From JBEEJL01 sp043744215 (GTDB taxonomy: Bacteria; Pseudomonadota; Gammaproteobacteria; Burkholderiales; JBEEJL01): a stretch of 64,000 bases of DNA. The notes beneath the pieces were generated by a model. It saw only the letters and a program-made list of their open reading frames with translations, had not been told where the DNA came from and did no database searches. This document shows, in pieces, positions 8,561 through 16,662 of this stretch. Position 1 is the first letter of the stretch; each line of letters begins with the position of its first letter. The stretch spans positions 68,914 through 132,913 of the forward strand of contig JAYTVC010000083.1 of assembly GCA_043744215.1 (NCBI GenBank), read 5' to 3'. The translations under genes were made by a program, and so were the position numbers.

Positions 8561-8914
8561 TTAGCCTGCGATCGCCCGTTTTGTCTCGCGCAATGCAAGC
8601 GGCCTATACAGCGCCGCCCACAGCGCGAACACGGCCACCAGCATGCCCACCCAAAACACGCCCCAGAACATCAGCAACTCCGCCGCCATGCCGCCCCACT
8701 GCAAGCCCGCCAGCAGAAACAGCACAATGGCCAGCGCACAGTCGGTCGTGTTTTGCCATTTATGATGATCGGTGGCGAGTGCCCAGAACGACAGCACGAA
8801 GATCACGACGGCCACCAATGTCAGTGCCATGGGATGCGCCAAACCGGTGGGTGCCAGCACGGCCGTATAAACCAGTGCGATGCCGATCAGCGTATTGAGA
8901 ATATTCGGGATCAT
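8561..8914 (-). CDS. Small membrane protein of the norCB operon
   Basis: A 117-residue, very hydrophobic protein with four predicted helices and a conserved-looking DHHKWQNTTDCAL stretch between helices two and three. Its ATG overlaps the stop of the preceding gene (ATGA), so it is the last gene of the norC-norB unit. I do not recognise the family. By position it could help assembly or stability of nitric oxide reductase, as NorE/NorF-like membrane proteins do elsewhere, but no sequence evidence links it to them. Confidence 0.75.
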   Translation of the reverse strand: MIPNILNTLIGIALVYTAVLAPTGLAHPMALTLVAVVIFVLSFWALATDHHKWQNTTDCALAIVLFLLAGLQWGGMAAELLMFWGVFWVGMLVAVFALWAALYRPLALRETKRAIAG

Positions 8915-9216
8915 GATATTTTTTCCTCAGGTAGGGTTTCATGGCTCAGTTGCAGTAAGTGCCAGGTTGCGGGCGGGATGATCCAATAGGCCATACAGCT
9001 TGCGACAACAAAAACCTTCCACCACAACGTGAGCGGTGCATACCAAACAATTGCCAGCGTCACTACCCATTGCGCAACATAGCAGCCATAGGCCCAGCGC
9101 ACGATGGTGGATTTGCCGCGCAGATGGCCCAGCGCGTAAAGCAAACCGTAGGCACCCGCCAACAACACGAACAGGCCGAGCAGCGCACTGGTGATCAGGA
9201 GTTGATTTGGGCTCAT
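8911..9216 (-). CDS. Small membrane protein following norB
   Basis: A 101-residue protein with three hydrophobic segments (residues about 6-30, 45-65 and 70-86), a C-terminal soluble tail (QLSHETLPEEKIS), and several Trp residues. It begins six bases after the norB stop and overlaps the next small membrane gene, so it belongs to the same transcript. No family is recognised. A role as an accessory subunit of nitric oxide reductase is inferred only from operon position. Confidence 0.75.
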   Translation of the reverse strand: MSPNQLLITSALLGLFVLLAGAYGLLYALGHLRGKSTIVRWAYGCYVAQWVVTLAIVWYAPLTLWWKVFVVASCMAYWIIPPATWHLLQLSHETLPEEKIS

Positions 9217-9222
9217 AACATT

Positions 9223-10626
9223 TCACGCGTGCCTGATTTTTTTCATTTCAATGCCCTGACCGGCTTTTTGTTTTCCCAGCGTCAACATATCGACCATCAA
9301 CATCACGTAGCCCAGCGCAAACACCACACCAAAGCCGAGCCGTACTGCCATACCCTGCAAAAACCACGGATTACTTTGCCCCTGGATAAACGCCTCCAAT
9401 GTGGAGCCGCCGATGGCCCGCTCGTAAAACGCCTGCGCCATACCGGACACCAGTAACGCACCAACCATGCCGACCATGCCGATATTGAGCAGCGCAAAAC
9501 TCCACTTCCACCTACTGCCGTTCATCTCTGTTGCCTCACGCGCTTTTTGCAGCGCGATGTAAATCACCGCGACGATGCCGCAGGCATATGCACCCCAGAA
9601 GGCGAAGTGGCCGTGGGACACCGTCCACTGTGTGCCGTGTGAGAAAAGGTTAATTTGCGGCAACGTCATCATGAAACCCCAAATGCCGCCGCCGATAAAA
9701 TTACCGAAAGCTTCCGCCATCACCCAGAAAAACGCCGGCTTGTTCGTTGTCTTCATATTGTGCGTGCCAGCGTCATACACCGAGTGCACTACCATGCCGA
9801 GCAGTGGCAGCGGCTCCAACGCAGAGAAAAAGCCGCCGATGCCGAGCCAGTATTGCGGTGTGCCAATCCAGAAATAATGATGGCCCAAGCCGAGGATGCC
9901 GGTGCCCAGCACCAACGCCACTTCGATGTACAGCCACATTTCCACAATGCGCCGCTGTGTGCCGAGCAACTGCATCAGCGCCAGGGCCATGATGCAACCG
10001 ATCAGCACTTCCCACGTCGCTTCGACCCACATGTGCACCAGCCACCACCACCAATACAGGTCTTCCGACATATTGGTCATGGCGGGAAACGCGATGAGAT
10101 ACAGGCCGAACAGCGGCACCAGATCCACCATCAGCACCGCCATGATGCCGGTGATTTTTTTCGCCTTGATGGCCGTGGCGATAATGTTGTAGGCGAACAC
10201 CGCCACCACCAGCACAATGCCGATGGCCGCCCAACGCGGCGCTTCGACGTACTTGCGCCCCTGGTTGATGAACCACAAGCTGAATTCGTTGCTGCTGCCG
10301 TATTGCACGAAAATGAATACGCCCGCCACCACCAGCACCGCCGCGACGAAAATATAAAACATAATCTCCGCCAGCTTGATGCCTTCGGTTTCCCGCTCCA
10401 TTTCGCTCGGCAGAAACCAGTAAATCGAACCCATGAAACCCATCAGCAGCCAGATGATCATGGTGTCGATGTGCAAGATTTTGGCGATATGAAAATCCAG
10501 AATGTTGAACATGAATTCCGGCTTAAGGTAATACACGCTGGACATCAGGCCGGCCAGCACCATTACGCCGAACAGCCCCATGGCGGCGGTAAAATATTTG
10601 AGAGCCAGTTTTTGCGAGGCAAACAT
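9223..10626 (-). CDS. norB: Nitric oxide reductase large subunit
   Basis: This 467-residue haem-copper-superfamily protein has twelve hydrophobic segments. It contains the non-haem iron ligands of cNOR: His198 in VHMWVEATWE with the adjacent Glu202, and His249/250 in GLGHHYFW. Haem-ligand histidines occur at 52 (ILHIDTMIIW) and 338/340 (VSHGHFAF), and a further Glu271 (SALEPLPLL) corresponds to the conserved cNOR glutamate. It reduces two NO to N2O in the inner membrane with electrons from NorC. AGGGAGG precedes the ATG. It lies 12 bases after norC under an FNR box. The sequence looks somewhat divergent from the Paracoccus/Pseudomonas type. Confidence 0.95.
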   Translation of the reverse strand: MFASQKLALKYFTAAMGLFGVMVLAGLMSSVYYLKPEFMFNILDFHIAKILHIDTMIIWLLMGFMGSIYWFLPSEMERETEGIKLAEIMFYIFVAAVLVVAGVFIFVQYGSSNEFSLWFINQGRKYVEAPRWAAIGIVLVVAVFAYNIIATAIKAKKITGIMAVLMVDLVPLFGLYLIAFPAMTNMSEDLYWWWWLVHMWVEATWEVLIGCIMALALMQLLGTQRRIVEMWLYIEVALVLGTGILGLGHHYFWIGTPQYWLGIGGFFSALEPLPLLGMVVHSVYDAGTHNMKTTNKPAFFWVMAEAFGNFIGGGIWGFMMTLPQINLFSHGTQWTVSHGHFAFWGAYACGIVAVIYIALQKAREATEMNGSRWKWSFALLNIGMVGMVGALLVSGMAQAFYERAIGGSTLEAFIQGQSNPWFLQGMAVRLGFGVVFALGYVMLMVDMLTLGKQKAGQGIEMKKIRHA

Positions 10627-10638
10627 GATGATCCCTCC

Positions 10639-11235
10639 CTATTTGTTTTGTGCCATGTGGCCAAAGCCAGCGGGAAAGCCATTGGTCTCCACCGACGATA
10701 CCCATTTCAAATACGCGGCCACCGCTTCGGCTTCCTCTTTGTCCAGTTTGAGGTTGGGCATCTTGCGTTGCCAAGTCGGGTATTTTTCCGGGTTCATCAG
10801 AAATTTCACCATCGCATCTTCGGTGGTAGTGGTTTGCGTCATTGGCATCCACATTTGCTTCCATACCGGATCGAGCCACGCTTTAGTCAGGTCAGGTCCG
10901 TAGTAAGCGCCGTTGCCGAAAAAGGTGTGGCAATCCATGCACGCGCGGCTCTGGATCACCAGCTTGCCTTTGTGCATGACGGCTTCTGCCTGCTCTTCGG
11001 TATAGCGGCGGCCGAACAGCAATTGCTCTTCGCCGATCACCGGTTGATAGCGATTGTTCTCCGCCCTGTATTCGTAACCGATCTTTTGGTTGATCACCGA
11101 ATACTTCGGCACGTTGGCTCCGCCTGGGCGGATCACCGCGAGACTGTCGATGGTGAGAAATAACAACACCACCAGCATCACCGCCGTGGTGCTAATGGCT
11201 CCGGCACGCCAGAATTTTGGGTCTTGCATCATCAT
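10639..11235 (-). CDS. norC: Nitric oxide reductase cytochrome c subunit
   Basis: A 198-residue protein with an uncleaved N-terminal membrane anchor (AISTTAVMLVVLLFLTID), a segment of about 60 residues, then a single haem c motif CMDCH at 99-103 followed by TFFGNGAYYGPDLTKAW, the NorC hallmark. MPNLKL near 160 supplies the likely axial Met. It passes electrons from periplasmic donors to NorB. The interval between anchor and haem (RPGGANVPKYSVINQ) is longer than in classical NorC. Start: the first of three consecutive ATG codons has AAGGGAA about seven bases upstream. An FNR box lies 60 bases upstream. Confidence 0.93.
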   Translation of the reverse strand: MMMQDPKFWRAGAISTTAVMLVVLLFLTIDSLAVIRPGGANVPKYSVINQKIGYEYRAENNRYQPVIGEEQLLFGRRYTEEQAEAVMHKGKLVIQSRACMDCHTFFGNGAYYGPDLTKAWLDPVWKQMWMPMTQTTTTEDAMVKFLMNPEKYPTWQRKMPNLKLDKEEAEAVAAYLKWVSSVETNGFPAGFGHMAQNK

Positions 11236-11294
11236 GATGGCTTCCCTTCGCTATTTTCGTGATTGAACTTTAGCTCGCGTAACGATGAAGCCAT

Positions 11295-11308
11295 TTGATC
11301 CACATCAA
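11295..11308 (-). promoter_or_regulatory. FNR box upstream of norCB
   Basis: TTGAT-CCAC-ATCAA, a perfect palindromic match. A class II start on the minus strand falls near 11,260, leaving a 25-base leader before norC. The divergent phosphoribosyltransferase gene starts 195 bases to the other side and may or may not share it. Confidence 0.88.
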
Positions 11309-11502
11309 CCGGCGAGCATTCGTAACCCAATAGACTGCTACCAGAATGAAAGGTAATGGATTGTTTCCGCACTTCGCGGTGGCGTGATGGCGTTGCTATC
11401 GTGCGTAAAACAGATGCTTACTCACTGCTTGATTCACTTTTGACGACATATCGTAACTTATTGATTATTATCATTATTTTTACGTCTTGAAACGGCCAAC
11501 CA

Positions 11503-12075
11503 ATGGAAAAACCCGCCGGGCTGCGCACCACGCTCTACAACACACAACAACTCGATGCCGTGATCGACAACATGGCGCGACAGGCAGCGGGTTTGCTCAC
11601 GGCGCGCAAACAAATTTGCATCGTCGGCATTTTGCGGCGCGGCGCCCCGCTGGCGGACCGGCTGCGCGACAAACTGGAACGGCAATACGCCATTCGCGAT
11701 GTAATGCGGCTCAACTTGCAAATCAAACGTTATGCCGACGACCTTACGTTGTTGCACCCGGAAACGCGATTAATCGAAGCGCCGGAACAGGCGCAACTCG
11801 ACCTCAGCGGCTACACGCTGCTGGTGGTCGATGATGTGATGTATCAAGGCCACTCGTTGTTGCGTGCGGTGCAATACCTGTCGCAAAAACATCCCCTGGA
11901 AATTCGCACCGTGGTGTTGGTGGATCGCGGCGTGGCGAAACTTCCGGTGCGCACCGACGTGGTCGGCGTGCGCCTTGATGTGGCACCGCCCGACATCATC
12001 GAATGCAATGTGCCACCCTATGAAGACGAATTCAAAATCGAATTGTTGCAACCCACTGCGCGAGCACAAGCATGA
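11503..12075 (+). CDS. PyrR-like phosphoribosyltransferase-fold protein
   Basis: A 190-residue type I phosphoribosyltransferase with the PRPP loop VVDDVMYQGHSL at about 107-118 and the nearby GILRRGAPLADRL segment typical of PyrR and uracil phosphoribosyltransferases. PyrR proteins in Gram-positive bacteria attenuate the pyr operon. In proteobacteria such copies often stand next to other genes and their role is unclear. It overlaps trxC by four bases (ATGA), so they are co-translated. It is divergent from norC across a 267-base region carrying the FNR box. Confidence 0.85.
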   Translation: MEKPAGLRTTLYNTQQLDAVIDNMARQAAGLLTARKQICIVGILRRGAPLADRLRDKLERQYAIRDVMRLNLQIKRYADDLTLLHPETRLIEAPEQAQLDLSGYTLLVVDDVMYQGHSLLRAVQYLSQKHPLEIRTVVLVDRGVAKLPVRTDVVGVRLDVAPPDIIECNVPPYEDEFKIELLQPTARAQA

Positions 12076-12512
12076 ACGACGACCAACTGCGTGTCCCCTG
12101 CCCCCTCTGCAACGCCATCAACCGCGTGCCGCCGTCGCGTCTGGGCGAGTCGCCCACCTGCGGCGCGTGCAAAAAACCGCTGTTCGCAGGCGAAGCCATT
12201 ACGCTTACCGCCGCCAACTTTGACACCCAGACCATCAGTAGCGATGTTCCGCTGGTGATCGACTTCTGGGCCGAATGGTGCGGCCCGTGCAAATTCATGG
12301 CACCGGTGTTCGAAAAAGCCGCGCACGATTTTTCGCCCGACATCCGCTTCGGCAAATTGGATACGGAACGGGAACCGGCCATCGCCATGCGCCTGCGCAT
12401 CAAAGGTATTCCTACATTGGTTCTATATAAGAATGGCCTCGAAGCGGAACGCCGCACCGGCGCGCTGGATTACCGTGAACTCAGCCGTTGGTTGGAAGGA
12501 ATAAAAACATAG
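12072..12512 (+). CDS. trxC: Thioredoxin 2 with N-terminal zinc finger
   Basis: This 146-residue protein has two CXXC pairs in the first 35 residues (Cys10/13 and Cys30/33) that form the zinc site of TrxC, followed by a thioredoxin fold with active site WAEWCGPCK (Cys70/73) and cis-Pro in KGIPTLVLY. It reduces disulfides in the cytoplasm and in E. coli is linked to oxidative stress. Start and stop codons overlap with the upstream phosphoribosyltransferase, implying one transcript. The pairing of these two genes with a denitrification cluster suggests a role in thiol repair during nitrosative stress, which is inference. Confidence 0.95.
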   Translation: MNDDQLRVPCPLCNAINRVPPSRLGESPTCGACKKPLFAGEAITLTAANFDTQTISSDVPLVIDFWAEWCGPCKFMAPVFEKAAHDFSPDIRFGKLDTEREPAIAMRLRIKGIPTLVLYKNGLEAERRTGALDYRELSRWLEGIKT

Positions 12513-12571
12513 CTAGGCCAGCTTGCGGCGCAAAGTGAGAACGAACAACTAACACACTAACTGATGCCGAA

Positions 12572-12585
12572 TTGACCCAAGTCAA
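12572..12585 (+). promoter_or_regulatory. FNR box upstream of the cytochrome-porin gene
   Basis: TTGAC-CCAA-GTCAA flanked by AA/TT, giving seven-base inverted arms (AATTGAC/GTCAATT). The centre is 94 bases before the ATG at 12,673. A class II start would fall near 12,620 with a 53-base leader. Confidence 0.85.
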
Positions 12586-12672
12586 TTGGCAGTAGGCGTA
12601 AGCACGTATTGTCAAAGACAGTGGTGTCGCAGTTATCTTCCCGGTGTTAAAAATTGAGAAAGGATCATCGTC

Positions 12673-14100
12673 ATGCAAAAAATAACATGGAAAAGCGTGC
12701 GTACCGCGCTAGGGGCTGCGTTGATTCCCTTGCTGTTAAGTCCGCAATTGGCTCAGGCAGTGCCGTCATTTGCCCGGCAGACAGGGCAGAATTGCGTCGC
12801 CTGTCACGCTGGTGGGCAGTTCCCGGAGCTCACACCTTACGGGCGGATGTTCAAGCTCACCGGTTATACCATTGGCTCGCGCGCGCTGCCGTTGTCAGCG
12901 ATGGCAGTGGCAAGCCTCAACAAGACGAAGAACACCGCTGACCTGGATCCGGCCAGCATTCCCAAGGACGGCAATCTCATGTTTGCCACCGCCAGTCTTT
13001 TCCTGGCCGGGAAAATTACCGACAATCTGGGCGGCTTCGTCCAATATACGTATAACAACTACGACACGCTGAATGAAAACGGGAAATGGGTAGGCCATAG
13101 TAGCTCGGATAATCTGGACCTTCGCTACGTTGAACGGTTTATAGATATCAATAAAGATTTTATCGTGGGCGTCACCATGAACAATAACCCGACGGTGCAA
13201 GACGTGTGGAACAGCGTTCCGGCATGGGGCTATAACAGCGTACCGGGAAGCTCGGGGCCGGTGGCGACGCCGCTACTGGCGGGCGGGCTCGCGCAGAATG
13301 TGGCAGGGATAGGCGCCTATGCCTATTGGAACCAGACGTTGTATGCGGAGTTGGCTGGCTATAGAACGGCCGATGGGTTCTGGTCGTTCATGAGCCATGG
13401 AATAAATACCGCGCCGCGAGGCGACCAGCAGATTGTAAAGGGAACTAATCCCTACTGGCGTCTTGCTGTCACCAAAGATTGGGGAGCGCACAGCGCCATG
13501 TTTGGCACCTTTGGTATGGATGCCAAGATTTACCCGGATGCGCTGAACCCGACTGGCGCCACCAACCATTTCCGTGACAGCGGTCTGGATGCCCAGTACC
13601 AGTACATTCTCGATCCCCATGCATTCACCAGTACAGTCAGTTATATCCGGGAACGCATCAACTATGCGGACTCTGTGGCAAATCAGCCCCATCCGTTGGA
13701 TCCCGACGGTACGCTTGGTTTACCGCTTACGAATGCTTCCGACACGCTAAAAATGTTCCGCGCAAAGGCGTCTTATGTGTATCGGGCCAAGTATGGGGGT
13801 ACCCTGTCCTACTTCGACGTGACCGGCAGTGCGAACTCTGCGCTGCAGACGTCGGCTTTTGACCCGGCTAACCCCGGCGCGCTGCTGGATAGCTCGGAAA
13901 AAACCGGCAACCTTTCCGGCAACCCGGCCACACGCGGCTGGACCACGGAAGTATTCTGGACACCGGTGCAAAATGCACGCATGGGCTTGCAATATACAAT
14001 GTTCAACAAGTTCAACGGCGCATCCAGCAACTATGATGGCTTCGGCAGGAATGCGAAGGACAACAACACGATGTTCCTTTATGTATGGGGCGCGTACTAA
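12673..14100 (+). CDS. Cyc2-like outer-membrane cytochrome-porin fusion
   Basis: A 475-residue exported protein. The signal peptide ends at AQA (about 29). A single haem c motif follows (CVACH, 41-45) inside FARQTGQNC and FPELTPYGRMFKLTGYT, the signature stretch of Cyc2 iron oxidases. The remaining roughly 400 residues alternate polar and hydrophobic residues with many aromatics and end in FLYVWGAY, a typical outer-membrane barrel C-terminus. Known Cyc2 proteins are of similar length, with one haem plugging a 16-strand porin, and pass electrons from extracellular Fe(II) inwards. Here the gene sits under an FNR box, is followed by a diheme cytochrome, and neighbours norCB. Fe(II) oxidation is inferred; the fold is well supported. 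Confidence 0.85.
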   Translation: MQKITWKSVRTALGAALIPLLLSPQLAQAVPSFARQTGQNCVACHAGGQFPELTPYGRMFKLTGYTIGSRALPLSAMAVASLNKTKNTADLDPASIPKDGNLMFATASLFLAGKITDNLGGFVQYTYNNYDTLNENGKWVGHSSSDNLDLRYVERFIDINKDFIVGVTMNNNPTVQDVWNSVPAWGYNSVPGSSGPVATPLLAGGLAQNVAGIGAYAYWNQTLYAELAGYRTADGFWSFMSHGINTAPRGDQQIVKGTNPYWRLAVTKDWGAHSAMFGTFGMDAKIYPDALNPTGATNHFRDSGLDAQYQYILDPHAFTSTVSYIRERINYADSVANQPHPLDPDGTLGLPLTNASDTLKMFRAKASYVYRAKYGGTLSYFDVTGSANSALQTSAFDPANPGALLDSSEKTGNLSGNPATRGWTTEVFWTPVQNARMGLQYTMFNKFNGASSNYDGFGRNAKDNNTMFLYVWGAY

Positions 14101-14160
14101 CGTAGGTAATGCGCGAGTCCGGAATCGAACATGAATGACCACAAATTTTGGAGTGCAAAA

Positions 14161-14808
14161 ATGAAACCCCTCACCACAACACTGACGTTGGCATTAGCGC
14201 TGGCCGCAACGATTGCAGGATGCTCCACGAACGAACGATCCCGCTCTCTCAGCGATCCGGCCGTACCAGCCAAGACCATCGCCCAGCAGGTTTGTTCGAA
14301 TTGTCATGGCGTGGACGGCAATGCCACATCTCCCAATTTTCCCAGGCTGGCGGGGCAGCCGGAGACGTACCTTATCACCCAATTGAATGGCTTCAAGAGC
14401 CACAGTCGTTCCGATCCCGCCGGGTTCGAGTATATGTGGGGCCTGAGCAGACGCCTGAGCGACGACCAAATAATAGGGCTTGCTGCCTACTTTGCCGCAC
14501 AGGCGCCAGCGGCGAATAAATCGGGCGATCCGAAGCTGATAAGCGAGGGCAAGGAAGTCTACGACAAAGGCGTTGCCTCCAAGAATATTCCCGCGTGTGT
14601 AACTTGCCATGGTGCTCAGGGGCAAGGTAGTGGGACCTTCCCCCGCTTGGCTAGCCAGCATGCCGATTATATGGTCAAGCAGTTGCAAGTATTCCAGAGA
14701 ACTGACGAACGTCCGGCAGGCAGCGTCATGAAACAAATCGCCCATGCCCTTACCCCCAGGGATATGCTGGCCGTAGCAACCTATCTTCAGGCGCTTACGT
14801 CTAATTGA
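14161..14808 (+). CDS. Diheme cytochrome c4-type lipoprotein
   Basis: The ATG at 14,161 has GGAG eight bases upstream and is preferred to ATG 14,131. The product has 215 residues, with a lipobox ending at Cys21 (AATIAGC) and two cytochrome c domains, with haem motifs CSNCH (45-49) and CVTCH (146-150). Each is followed by the c4-type (F)PRLA motif. Cytochrome c4 proteins carry electrons in the periplasm to terminal reductases or oxidases. Placed 60 bases after the cytochrome-porin gene, it is the natural acceptor for electrons entering through the outer membrane, and NorC or NirK could be downstream acceptors. Confidence 0.92.
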   Translation: MKPLTTTLTLALALAATIAGCSTNERSRSLSDPAVPAKTIAQQVCSNCHGVDGNATSPNFPRLAGQPETYLITQLNGFKSHSRSDPAGFEYMWGLSRRLSDDQIIGLAAYFAAQAPAANKSGDPKLISEGKEVYDKGVASKNIPACVTCHGAQGQGSGTFPRLASQHADYMVKQLQVFQRTDERPAGSVMKQIAHALTPRDMLAVATYLQALTSN

Positions 14809-15072
14809 CCTTGACAATGCAACCGTGCCTCCGCCACTTTACCCACCGGGAAGGCCGCTTTCGCGCAAGTGTGGGTGCGCGGGATGGGCAAATTTACGAA
14901 ACGAATTCTTGATTAAATGGCTGCGACCGTTCATCAACAGAAGGCGATGAATAATGAATAGTTATGCGTGCCGCGCCCGCTGCGCTAAGACTGAACCGAG
15001 ATTGGTTCCTAGTGTTTTTAACCAAGCGCAGCAATCGGCGCACAACAAATTAACGTTTCGCCGAAGGTTCCC

Positions 15073-15561
15073 ATGAAACTCGAAGGGTCCTGCAACTGCG
15101 GCGCGGTGCATTTCAGCGTCGAATCGCACACGCCTTATCCTTATTTGCGATGCTATTGTTCCATCTGCCGCAAAACGGCGGGCGGTGGCGGTTATGCCAT
15201 TAACCTCATGGGCGAAGCGAAAACGCTCAAGGTGCATGGCCGCTCCCATGTAAAAATTTATCGCGCATTGATTGAAGATGAGACAGGCAAAAAGCGCAAA
15301 AGCGAATCGCGCCGCCACTTCTGCCGCGAGTGCGGCAGCGCGCTGTGGGCTTGGGATCCGAGTTGGAGCGACTGGGTTTACCCCTTCGCATCATGCATCG
15401 ATACGCCGCTGCCCGCGCCGCCCGAACGCCAGCACATTATGCTGAACTACAAGGCTTCGTGGGTGCGCGTACCGCGTGGCGCGAAAGAAAAACATTTCGA
15501 AGAATATCCCGACGAGGCGATTATCGACTGGCACAAGGCGCGGGGATTGATGGTGAAATAA
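15073..15561 (+). CDS. GFA/CENP-V family zinc protein
   Basis: A 162-residue protein with the zinc-binding pattern of the glutathione-dependent formaldehyde-activating (GFA) fold: CNCGAVHF near the N-terminus, CYCSICRKTAG near residue 30, and HFCRECGSALW near 85. Family members are mostly uncharacterised, and a few act on S-hydroxymethylglutathione. It stands alone between a 264-base gap without visible signals and a convergent hydrolase remnant. The start follows GAAGG at modest spacing. Confidence 0.88.
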   Translation: MKLEGSCNCGAVHFSVESHTPYPYLRCYCSICRKTAGGGGYAINLMGEAKTLKVHGRSHVKIYRALIEDETGKKRKSESRRHFCRECGSALWAWDPSWSDWVYPFASCIDTPLPAPPERQHIMLNYKASWVRVPRGAKEKHFEEYPDEAIIDWHKARGLMVK

Positions 15562-15605
15562 CGGCACGACATGTCACCGCGCACGTGGCTGAGATTTAAT
15601 TACCC

Positions 15606-16139
15606 TCATTTGCCGCGCAGAAAAGCCGCCATCCCGGACATGACCTCTTCCTGATGCCCGACCCAAAGATGTCCGCCGCTCGGGCAGCCAATGAAACGCG
15701 CACCTTTAACATGCTCGGCGGTATATTTCGCGCCATCGTAGGTGCCGAACAGGTCGTCTTCCGCGCTGATGACAAGAGTAGGCACGGCGATGCGCTCCAG
15801 ATCGTAGCGCGGCAGGGCTGAAGTCACCGCCGCATCGTTGAGGAAACCATAACGACGTGGCGCGACGGGCAGAATATGTTTGATGACCTCGTTCACGCGC
15901 GCTTGCTCGTCGGCACTGGCGTTCTCGACGATTGTGGGCGGGGTGGCGAGAATCGCGCTGAAGATAGTAGAGCGGCTGATGCGCGGCGCCAGCCAGAACA
16001 GAAAATCGGAACGCAGCGCAGTGTCAAACAAGAATTCGGTCCACGCGGGTGTTTTCATCGGCGGCTCGCCGCCGGTACGGGGCACGTAGGTGCCCGGCAC
16101 GAGAAGCACCAACCCATTGCAGCGGTCGGCATGGCGCAC
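15606..16139 (-). pseudogene. Alpha/beta hydrolase, N-terminal half missing
   Basis: The frame begins RHADRCNGLVLLVPGTYVPR, which in alpha/beta hydrolases lies just after the nucleophile elbow. The first roughly 110 residues, including the oxyanion segment and GXSXG serine, are absent. The rest is well preserved, with the acid loop in TLVISAEDDLFGTYDG and the His in SGGHLWVGHQEEV. The frame is open only back to 16,151, where the flavodoxin stop begins, so the truncation point coincides with that gene's end. It cannot be a catalytic hydrolase as it stands. Confidence 0.75.
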
Positions 16140-16151
16140 GCTAGATAGTGA

Positions 16152-16643
16152 CTACGCCGCAATACTCAGCCGATTATTTGCCTGCTCAACAAATGGTTTT
16201 ATTTTTTCTTGGAAAGCACCGGACGCAACCGCGCGTTCATTGACGGCAAGGAAACATTGCGGCGCATGACCAACTAACAAAGTGAACTGCGCCAACGCGC
16301 CGGCGACCTCATCGCCTCCCATGGTGCAAAACAAGGCGACGTTTTTCAGCTTCACGCCTTCGCGCTTGATGAAGCTGTGCAGCGGCGACGACAGCTTGCC
16401 CATCCAGATCGGCGACCCGAGCACGACCAGGTCATAGGCGCTTGGGTCATTACCTTGGTACTCGATGGCTGGATGAAACGGGAAAATCATTTCCATGCCA
16501 GAGCGCATATAGCCCAGCCTGCCATTGCGCGGTTTTTTATCCTTGATCACGCCTACATCCCAACCGGCCTGGCGTGCCATTTCCTCAGCCACTTTTTTTG
16601 TTGTGCCGGTCAGTGAGTAATAAATCAGCAATGTCTTTGCCAT
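16152..16643 (-). CDS. Flavodoxin-family protein
   Basis: This 163-residue protein shows the FMN phosphate loop YYSLTGTTKKVAEEMA at the N-terminus, the second FMN loop around VVLGSPIWMGKLSSPLHSF, and the third around FCTMGGDEVAGAL. It is a short, single-domain flavodoxin/NAD(P)H oxidoreductase-like protein that would carry out one- or two-electron transfer. It shares its strand with the membrane-anchored protein upstream (19-base gap), so the two may be co-transcribed. Confidence 0.88.
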   Translation of the reverse strand: MAKTLLIYYSLTGTTKKVAEEMARQAGWDVGVIKDKKPRNGRLGYMRSGMEMIFPFHPAIEYQGNDPSAYDLVVLGSPIWMGKLSSPLHSFIKREGVKLKNVALFCTMGGDEVAGALAQFTLLVGHAPQCFLAVNERAVASGAFQEKIKPFVEQANNRLSIAA

Positions 16644-16662
16644 GATTCACCTCGCAGAAGAA

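Noticed and set aside
9655..11163. A 502-residue frame on the plus strand opposite norBC
   Set aside because: It is the antisense shadow of norB/norC. Its composition is His/Gln-rich without domains, and the minus-strand genes have full catalytic motifs.
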